A stretch of 64,000 bases of DNA from Antedon mediterranea. Lineage: Eukaryota; Echinodermata; Crinoidea; Comatulida; Antedonidae. Position 1 is the stretch's first letter, and every line of letters begins with the position of its first letter. The notes under the pieces are model-generated. The model made no database searches. It was given only the letters and a program-made list of their open reading frames with translations, and was not told where the DNA came from. Made by a program: the position numbers and the translations under genes. Of the stretch, positions 55,446 through 64,000 are shown piece by piece. Location of the stretch: contig NC_092675.1 in NCBI RefSeq assembly GCF_964355755.1, positions 10,119,312 to 10,183,311 of the forward strand. Direction: 5' to 3'.

Positions 55446-55989
55446 TTAATTAGTTAGAGTTGTGAGTACGTTTGCAAGTTGTTTCATAGAACTCTGGCTT
55501 GGGTACAGCAAGAATCCAGAAAATGAGCAATAACCGGCGCCATTGGTGGCATGGAGTTCGTAGTTGCTTCCAGCTTTTAGAATAACGTTAACGTAATCGC
55601 CGCTGTTGAGATCAAGTATGACTGTGTTGCTTGACATCTCATGGCCGCCATTTCCATTGGACCAAACACAAGATTGCTCAACACCATTCTTCGTCAGACA
55701 GCCAAATGCGACGTTTGCAGCGTCATTCTTACTCATCAAAGACAGGTAGAATACGTAAGTTCCGTTGATATTGGCGTTAAATCGACCAGTATTAACGTCA
55801 TAGTTGTCATTTACGTTGTTCAGGAGGACATCAAACACTACAACTTGATTCTCTGTTGATGATGCGCTGAGGTCGTTTCTAAGCTTTGCCGAGAATGAGG
55901 ATCTCTGAGCAGTTAATCCAGGTGGAGAGATTACAATAGCTCTACACAATGGCAGCATTAAAAGTGAGACAACACCAAAAACATACATT
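55446..55989 (-). CDS. Secreted C1q-domain protein (180 aa)
   Basis: One uninterrupted coding exon from 55988 to 55446. A splice acceptor (TTTCCACAG) ends one base before the ATG, so a non-coding 5' exon is likely. Residues 1-17 (MYVFGVVSLLMLPLCRA) form a typical signal peptide. The rest matches the globular C1q domain: GRFNANINGTYVFYLSLMSK, then LTKNGV, LDLNSGDYVNVIL and the terminal FSGFLLYP. There is no collagen-like Gly-X-Y stretch, so it is an sC1q/globular-head-only type. Such proteins usually trimerise, and in invertebrates many act as secreted recognition lectins; the ligand here is unknown. The sequence AATAAA on the minus strand near 55351-55346 is a candidate polyadenylation signal about 95 bases past the stop. 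Confidence 0.9.
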
Positions 55990-56522
55990 CTGTGGAAATA
56001 ATATATAGTAAATCAAAATAAGTAATGACAACGATGAACTTCAATTACGATTCTTTTACTGTAAATGACATTTGCTACTGCAGGGAAGAGTTAAATTGAA
56101 TTGTAATTTAACTCTTCCCTGGTTACCGTAACATAACAATATAATAATAATAATTAATAGAAAACAATGATGACAATGATGTGGGCATCAGTGGCTAGAC
56201 CTCAATGGAGACAAATAAAATACTGTATTAAGCAAATATGTATGACTTGTTAATAGTTCCGTATCAATAAATTTAATTAAATATATGGGCCAATATACAA
56301 AGGTGTAGGTGGATCGCAATAGAGATACAAATATAACTCGAATTTAATTCGTCACTTTGACGAATTATAGGTGATCATTTTCATAATTTTACTGACATTT
56401 AATTCACATAAATATGTTAAAATCCTATCGCAAAATGTTGATGTATGCCATCCTATGACCTGATGGATTATATCCTTAGTGCTGAGTATTGAGTTGAGCC
56501 TATTAATATACGGTATACAGTA

Positions 56523-58110
56523 TCAATCAAAGTAACATTTATTTCTCTTCTTTTCTTTCATAGAATATAAAAATTAACAGTAAATATGATTAAAATAAGA
56601 GGGGCAACATTCCAAAAAAGCGAAGCTTGTATAAGGCAGCCCATAAAAACTGAAAAAAAAAACAACAGAACACGGGAACCGGAAAAAACAGGACAAAAAC
56701 AGTAATGAAGACTTTTAGTTTCAGGGTACCGAAAAGACTAAATATCAAAACTACAATGAGTGAAAGGATAATTACACATAACTAGATAAGAGGTGCCGTT
56801 TCAATTTAAAAGAAAAACTCTTCTTAGACAAAGCACTTTTTATATTAACTGTGGTACGTTATCCCAGAGTTTAGGACCAGTGAACTTAATGCTATGTTTA
56901 AAAGAAGTAGTTTAAAAAAAAAGGAATACGAATTTGTATTTGATTTGCGCTCCGAGTTTTGTGGTTATGAAAATTAAGATTGAAACTAAATAAATCATCA
57001 AAGTATGATGGTAGGATCGAGTTTAGCCATGAATAAAGGAAACACTTTGTTGAAGATGGTTAATATCCTGAATTTTAAGAAGACCAAATGAAGAAAATAA
57101 AGGATTGGAATGGGATAAGGGAGGAGCATTTGCTATGTATCTTATGGTTTTCTTTTAAACTGATAAACTGATAAAATACTTTTATTGCAACTTTTGGGTT
57201 GAATTATACAAAAATATATACTTATACTTAAATGAAAATATATCATATCCATCAACAATAAAAATCAAATTACACAAAACATCGAAGAACAGACAAAACA
57301 GAAGTCAGGGGGAGATACGACTGTGCAGGGATATTTATGCCTACCACTTGTGAAAGAGACCAAAGTTTACAATGAAATTTTTTGATCGTTCCGTTTTTAC
57401 TTTTGGATTTAAGTAGGACGGGTATGTATTACTCCAAATAATATTACAGTAAGTGAGGTAAGGGAGGATTAGTGAACAGTAAAAAATCCGAAGTATGTTT
57501 TGAGGGATGAAAGATGATAATCTATATATGATACCAGAACTTTTGGATATTTTGTTTTCGACTTGAGTAATCTGATGTTTCCAATTTAGTTTACTGTCCA
57601 GATAAACACCAAGAAATTTAGTTTTCTCAACAACAGTATTAATTGATCTATAATTTGTAGTTTGAAAGTACTGGTATTTAGTAGTGTTTGTGAATTTTTG
57701 AACACCATACAACAGCACTTCTTTAGATTAACAGAAAGTTTGTTTGCAGAAAATTATGTTAAAATTTTGGGTAGATTTTCGGTTGATATTTTAAAAAGGG
57801 AATCTATATTTTTATCAGTGTAAATTAGGGTTGTGTCATCAGCATACAACAGAAACGAAAACATATTTGAGGCATTATGGATATCATTTTATGTATAATA
57901 AAAATAATAGAGGCCCAGGGAACCTTGAGGGACTCCACAAATAATAGGAAGAAAATCAGTAAGGGTGTGTTTAAATTTAGTGCATTGCTTGCGGTTTGAA
58001 AGGTAGCTTTTGAATAAATTATATACAAGGCCACGGATTCCATAATTATGTAACTTATATAATAGAATATCGTGATCAATTGTATCAAAGGCCTTCGAGA
58101 GGGGCATTTG
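56523..58110 (-). mobile_element. 5'-truncated LINE with decayed reverse transcriptase
   Basis: Read on the minus strand from 58107: SKAFDTIDHDILLYKL and GVPQGS (RT motifs), then FLLYADDT after frame breaks (the YADD catalytic motif, about 57850). Next come FLGVYLDSKLNWKHQI and LPYLTYCNIIW (57610-57420), and lastly SANQIQIRIPFF and GPKLWDNVPQ near 56950-56850. The 3' UTR ends with AATAAATG and a TTGATTGATAC-like tail near 56523. Several frameshifts and stops, plus a probable ~200-bp insertion around 57130-57340, make it inactive. The motif set fits CR1/jockey-type LINEs. Confidence 0.85.
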
Positions 58111-59370
58111 ATAACGTTTTAGTACACTGTATATATATATATATACAGTGTAATATAGGCCTAGTTGAAATTACGGGACCCACGTCATGTTCTAATTTTT
58201 GGTATGATGACGTTATCAAAAAGAAATTTGAAGATGATAATTTCGAAATATAATGAATTGACCAAATAAATATTTGATTTGAAAGAAAATTTGGCACGTA
58301 GAAGCGCAGTGCGAGATTTTGAATTTTATATAACTTTGACGAAAGAGATGAAAAAACTACTTTTTAAATTCAACTGGCCGGCCATTATGATAACGTCACA
58401 ACATACGTTACGCTTAATTTTTATATGAATTCATATCTACATTTCATCAGCTTTCACATTAAATTATATTCGTCAATGTCAGCCTTATTTATGAAGAGCT
58501 GTAAAGATATTCAATTATACATTGTAGCTGAAATAACACGATCTACGTTATTCAAATTTTTACGCGTGATGACGTCGTCAAAATAAAAACGGTGGCAACT
58601 CAGGAAAAAGATAAATAATTGAGCAAGCACATAATAAAATTTAATAAACAATCGAGTCTAAATAAACAAGATGCACTCTGTTGAATGTTATAATCTAAAA
58701 CTCAGTGGCTTCCAGAATAAGTTGAAGAAAAATGGGGGTCATCGTGCATTCTGAAGAATTATGTTCATTTTTAAAAAAATGTGTGCAATTAATGTGCACA
58801 TTTTGTGTCATGTTTAACCTGCTCGTATAGCATTATTTTAAAGTCCGAATGTACTCAAATTGTGTTAATGTACCATGGTGAGTAGAATGTGATTTGTTCA
58901 AAAATCGTAATTTTTTAAGTTTCTTAAGCATCGCGTGCGCAAAAATGTTTAAGCACGCAAATGGCCTAATTCATCTATATATAAATTATGGTTAATTCTG
59001 ATATAGGCGAGCACAATGGAAAAACTTCGGTACAAATCTCTGCCTTGGATACCTACATGATCTATCTCAGATGTAGGCCTACTGCGAAACGTACGGTAGA
59101 TTTGAAACTGACCTGCATGCATGGTTGGTTTCAACTAAGTTGGCCGTTGGTGCTTGGTGGCGATAGCAATTTTAGTTTTTTGTTTATTTTCGGACCGCGC
59201 GTGTGAAGTTATATAGTAGTACATATCAAATTTAATATATTCATAAAACATAGGAGTATATTGTGGGGAATAAGTATATAAAATTACATAGAGAGAACTG
59301 ATGATAAGAGCTTTTGTTTCAAATCAAATGAAACCCCGATAGCCGAGTTGTTGAGTAAGCTGCCTGTATA
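58111..59370. other. Intergenic, no gene seen
   Basis: It starts with an AT-rich palindrome (58124-58151, ACACTGTATATATA and its complement). The rest contains no credible frame. The last ~35 bases (CCCGATAGCCGAGTTGTTGA) resemble the A-box half of a tRNA-derived SINE, cut off by the adjoining foldback-like element. Confidence 0.45.
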
Positions 59371-59395
59371 TAGTCCATGGGATTTAGACTTTTAA

Positions 59396-60966
59396 AGGGG
59401 GATTCTGGGTTTAAAATTGGTTTTAAATATCGTTTATTTATTAAATAAAAAATATTATAACAATATAGACATGTCAGAATGAAGAAGTAATAACGAGAAA
59501 TTAAAAAAATTAAATTTCATATACATTTTAGGGTAAATTCATGGAAAGTCTGTTTTTCAGCAGCTTAGGGAAGCTCATTAATATTCATGAGATATTCACA
59601 AAATCACGTCACCAGTGGATTCCAAACTCGCGACGTCATTGTGTTTTTGTCAACTAATTTACATCTCTCTCCCCTGTCAAACGACGACCACCCGATCATT
59701 GTGAAATACATTTTTTGTAGATTTTCTAAGCTAGGCCTAAAGTGTAATAATAACAGTAGTAGCATATATTTATTTGACATTTAATGAAATACAAAATTTA
59801 GTACAGATACGGAGTCATAAATTATACTATTTTTATACCTCTATAGTACAGATCGTATTATCGGCTTCACGTACAATACTACTCTAGGCCTAGCCTAATA
59901 ATAATAAGGGCGAGAGCCATTCTGACTAGGGATTCCATGCCACGATGGCTACGTTAAAACAATGGGGCCCATGGGCCTAGCTAGCCTACTACTAGACGAT
60001 TGGCCCATAAATAACAAAACCCATCCTATCAACCAAACTCCTAAACAATCTAAACCTAAAACGTTCTACAAAATCGGCTGTAAATATTGAAGCAAAACAA
60101 GGTCCGATCGCCGTCCACACGTATGGTGTCCCGATCGTCTAAGTATAGGCCTAAAATAAAATAGGCTTAGTTTACTCTCCAAAAAAGCGGATACTCATGC
60201 ATCAAGCAAGTAGACCAGATAGTAGGAAGGAGACCTAGCCGATCCGGCCCAGTTAAAAATTGAGCTAGCTAGTGTAGTAGACCCTATGCGAATTGATACT
60301 ACCAGGCCTTTTACTATAGGCTGCACAACACAAATATTCCAACTCTCTCATTCGAGCTATATTATCTATACCATTCCGGTAGGTCAAGTCGACCTTCAAT
60401 CAAATACTGTACATCGTTCATGTTGTGATTATAGACGGGGTATACTCGACCCGACCAGTTTGGTATTGTTGTATCTGCTTATCACGTGACGATGCCAGGC
60501 ATGTGCAGCAGAGAGAGCACGTGTATCGTCGTCTCGCTCGATCTCAGCAGGAATGTACAGTATACGTTACGCTTCATTGATTTTGATTTTTCCCTAAGTC
60601 GGTGCGAAAATCGGCAAACGTAAAGTGCAAACATATCTAATTTTTCACTGTTTTGATGAATTTTCATAAAAAATTGACTTTATAAATGGGAAGACCGACT
60701 AAAATTACATCAGATAAGTATAATTTTACAAAAGTAATTGATATGGTTTATGATAACGAGTCGTCGGAAGATGGACCATTTCACGAATTTCCTATTTTGT
60801 AACCACAGTGTGATTTTGCCGTAGCTGCACTTGTAATCTGGCCTGATTTCACAGCCTTCGTTCTGCTTTCACTGGGCGCTTATATAAATTGAAACTGTTA
60901 CCGTTCAAGAGACAAACAAATATATTTTACATTTTTTACTATTCATTTTAAACCCGGAACCCCCCT
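59396..60966 (+). mobile_element. TTAA-flanked DNA element (Kolobok/T2-like), copy 2, uninterrupted
   Basis: 1571 bp, bounded by TTAA (59392-59395 and 60967-60970). Ends are AGGGGGATTCTGGG and the complement of CCCGGAACCCCCCT. It matches 34374-36967 throughout, except for the insertion in that copy and scattered small differences. The 38-codon frame starting MGRPTKITSDKYNF is intact (60687-60803). It sits inside the left arm of foldback element 2. Confidence 0.9.
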
Positions 60967-61761
60967 TTAACTCACACAAATTGCAAGAAAAGGTTTTTTT
61001 GATGAAATGTGTTCTTTAGACAGTACTGAACACATTTATCAACGTTAGGACATTTTTCGACAACAGGAAGTAGCCTAATTTGCATAATTAAAAATGGCCG
61101 CCATTTTTAATAACGTACTCTGTATCTTGGAAACCGCTAGTCACAGATATTTAATTATGGTGTCAAAATCGCTAGAATATATGTTTTTATATTCACTTTA
61201 ATGAAAAAGTTTGTCCAAAAATGAATGGAAGTGCTATTTCTAACATTATTGACCTTTGACCTTGATTTATCATATCTCAGCAACCACTAATCGGAGATAT
61301 ACAAATTAGGGCTTAAATTGTTCAGAAACTACACATTTATATCCAGTCTAATGGCATGTTTTTGAAAAAAATGGCGGATTCTAACATTATTGACCTTTGA
61401 CCTTGATTTTTCATATCTTAGCAACCACTAAACTGAGAGACACACAATATGGCTCAAACTGTTCAGAAACTACATATTTATATTTAGTCTAATGGCATGT
61501 TTTTGCAAAAAATGGCCGATTCTAACATTATTGACCTTTGAACTTTGCACTACATAAAATCGCATAACTTTGAAAATATAGTACATATGAAATTATTTTT
61601 AGTGTCAAATTATTCAGAACATACATGTTTCTATAGAGTCCAATGACACATTATGTCCAATAATGACCTATTGTATGGTTATTAACATTTGAACTATATT
61701 TGAAAAAGATTTTTAAACCCGGAATCTTCTTCATGTAGGCATTCATTAGAACATGTGATTT

Positions 61762-63027
61762 ATTTATTTATTTATTTTATGTCTTTAGGCAATGTGGCCA
61801 AGGATTACCAATAGTGAATTAATCACTGTCCTATCAGATAGGTGGTAATCCCCCTGATACAGGGGCTATTGTGTGAACCAGTTCACCGGGGTAACCCCTA
61901 CTCTTTTTCGAATAATGAACTGGGTTTCTTTAAAGTACACACAGGTTATAACTGTGTACACTGGACCTACGGTTTATAGTCCTTATCCGAGAAGACTTGT
62001 TCCACCACCAGAACTAGGAGCGAGTCGGCCTCGAACCCTTGCCAATGTTGCTGTTGGCTCTTTAGGTACGGTAAACGGCGCCTTAATTTGGCTCTCTAAA
62101 ATGTAAGAGTTGCAACGTTGACTTATTATGTTTAGTTTAAAGTAGGTCATGGTACATTAAATTTATAAGCATAAACTATTGCATTCATCCATAAACTGCC
62201 TATAAGTTTACACGTTTGTTTATTTTATTTCTTATCGTTTTTGCAGCTGAAGCTGAATTACAAGATATTTATATTAAAAGCATTAAAATTGATGGTTAAA
62301 AAATGGTAAAAATTAAACCACATAGAAACATGGTACATACACAATACATTCACGTAAAAAAAAGTACAAAAACAAGTTATAAAAGGTTAAAAACTATACA
62401 CCACTAGTAGTCGTACTGTATATGGTTATTGAAATAAATAAATAAATTCCATAAGAAACTGAGGTTTTTACTGTATACGGCGAAAATATTGCAAGTGGTG
62501 GTCAGCCTAATTAGGAGTCTCGATAGCCATATCGATCTTTTAAAATTCCAGTTGTCAACAATGCGTCTATTAGTAGAAAATGCCTTCTTAATAAGACTAT
62601 AGTTTCAACCTAAAAGAATGCCCTCAAGAGTGATGCTATACTTAGAAAAATATAAACTAAATAAGCTTTAGAAATTTGTTTTTTGAATATGCCATTTAAT
62701 GGCAATTTAATTTGATCAAAAAATAAATTACTAACTTGAAAAAAACGTTAATAAACCTGCAAAATGGCATGGCCTATTTCAAGTATGTACAATATATCAT
62801 AAAAAAAACTACATTTTTGTTGGCTCTGTTAATAGTGTCAACACCAACTTTCTCCTGAGTAAGATGTAAGACCTAATTAAAAATCTATTAATAATCCAAA
62901 CCTATAATGTATGTATACATAGTCTAATATTTTTTTTTTAAGTGAATATTTTCAGTTTTTAAATTTAATTTAAATCAACTGGTTACATGCATTTTAAATT
63001 ACCACCATATTCCAAACAAGTAGTGCC
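61762..63027. other. Centre of foldback-like element 2
   Basis: No gene recognised. The part at 61780-62105 has a moderately GC-rich repeat texture. Read on the minus strand it contains TTAAGGCGCCGTTTACC and GGGTTCGAGGCC, resembling tRNA A and B boxes, so a tRNA-like SINE or remnant is possible. The 77-codon open frame there is not convincing. The remainder is AT-rich filler. Confidence 0.4.
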
Positions 63028-63853
63028 AAATCACATGTTCTAATGAATGCCTACATGAAGAAGATTCCGGGTTTAAAAATCTTTTTCAAATATAGTTCAA
63101 ATGTTAATAACCATACAATAGGTCATTATTGGACATAATGTGTCATTGGACTCTATAGAAACATGTATGTTCTGAATAATTTGACACTAAAAATAATTTC
63201 ATATGTACTATATTTTCAAAGTTATGCGATTTTATGTAGTGCAAAGTTCAAAGGTCAATAATGTTAGAATCGGCCATTTTTTGCAAAAACATGCCATTAG
63301 ACTAAATATAAATATGTAGTTTTTGAACAGTTTGAGCCATATTGTGTGTCTCTCAGATTAGTGGTTGCTAAGATATGAAAAATCAAGGTCAAAGGTCAAT
63401 AATGTTAGAATCCGCCATTTTTTGCAAAAACATGCCATTAGACTGGATATAAATGTGTAGTTTCTGAACAATTTAAGCCCTAATTTGTATATCTCCGATT
63501 AGTGGTTGCTGAGATATGATAAATCAAGGTCAAAGGTCAATAATGTTAGAAATAGCACTTCCATTCATTTTTGGACAAACTTTTTCATTAAAGTGAATAT
63601 AAAAACATATATTCTAACGATTTTGACACCATAATTAAGTATCTGTGACTAGCGGTTCCCAAGATACAGAGTACGTTATTAAAAATGGCGGCCATTTTTA
63701 ATTATGCAAATTAGGCTACTTCCTGTTGTCGAAAAATGTCCTAACGTTGATAAATGTGTTCAGTACTGTCTAAAGAACACATTTCATCAAAAAAAACTTT
63801 TCTTGCAATTTGTGTGAGAAAAGGGTCATTTTTTAGCTAAATCCCATGGACTA

Positions 63854-64000
63854 ATAGGCCTACTCTATAGGCCTACTTATTAGGACCCTGGAATACTTCT
63901 GCCCATGTTGCAAGCCGTAAACTAAAACGTCTTCTTCTCACTGTGTCGCGGTATTAATTAAACCAATTAGGATGGTATTTATTTGAATAAACACAATTAT
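63854..64000. other. Right edge, no feature
   Basis: Short TAGGCCTA-containing stretch followed by unique sequence. Nothing supportable. Confidence 0.4.

Larger units (their letters stand above)
59371..63853. mobile_element. Foldback-like DNA transposon (element 2), interrupted by a TTAA element
   Basis: Outer ends are inverted: TAGTCCATGGGATTTAG at 59371-59387 and its complement at 63837-63853. Main arms 60971-61761 and 63028-63817 are ~790-bp inverted copies. They begin CTCACACAAATTGCAAGAAA and contain three to four diverged ~140-bp sub-repeats with TGACCTTTGACCTTGAT. The left arm was broken by the 1571-bp TTAA element. ATA on both flanks may be a 3-bp duplication. The AATTGCAAGAAAAGG end block and the sub-repeats match element 1 at 29.29-32.81 kb. 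The centre has no gene, so the element is non-autonomous. Confidence 0.82.

Noticed and set aside
61873-62106. 77-codon frame in the centre of foldback element 2
   Set aside because: No domain. The DNA looks like a tRNA-related repeat, with A- and B-box-like words on the opposite strand.

Overview
This is a 64 kb piece of an AT-rich animal nuclear genome. It has spliced genes with GT-AG introns, dense DNA transposons, SINEs and LINE fragments, and no bacterial-style operons. The gene content (a single IKK-alpha/beta kinase, a NUDT13-type Nudix hydrolase, a large C2H2 zinc-finger gene, an intron-poor secreted C1q-domain gene) and long tracts built on TAGGCCTA fit a marine invertebrate deuterostome. 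An echinoderm is my best guess, but the sequence does not prove the phylum.

Layout: 1-9.8 kb is non-coding with a LINE 3' end (about 7.55-7.98 kb) and a minisatellite (8.39-9.15 kb). 9.8-11.4 kb holds two related non-autonomous DNA transposons. 11.65-17.24 kb is a six-exon NUDT13-like gene (+), whose introns carry a second copy of the 819-bp transposon, a 5S-rRNA-derived SINE and a smaller inverted-repeat element. 19.85-25.84 kb is a three-coding-exon C2H2 zinc-finger gene (-), convergent with NUDT13. 26.1-34.2 kb is repeat-rich. It contains a decayed zinc-finger exon split by a foldback-like transposon (29.29-32.81 kb) that carries a broken gene for a transposon-associated, PIN/FEN1-like protein. 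34.4-37.0 kb is a TTAA-flanked element (Kolobok/T2-like) with another transposon nested in it. 39.24-51.57 kb is a complete 20-coding-exon IKK-alpha/beta gene (+) encoding 738 aa. 55.4-56.0 kb is a secreted C1q-domain gene (-). 56.5-58.1 kb is a decayed LINE. 59.37-63.85 kb is a second foldback-like element, itself interrupted by a second copy of the TTAA element.

The genes do not form a pathway together, although IKK (NF-kB signalling) and the C1q-domain protein (likely lectin or opsonin) are both plausible innate-immunity genes. The most unusual structure is the pair of foldback-like elements. They have related ends, related arms made of roughly 140-bp sub-repeats, and repeated perfect AGGTCA direct repeats spaced by one base. 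The arms of the first duplicate, in inverted orientation, the 3' half of its own nuclease-like gene. All exon boundaries below were read by eye from splice sites, reading frame and family similarity. No alignment or database search was run.
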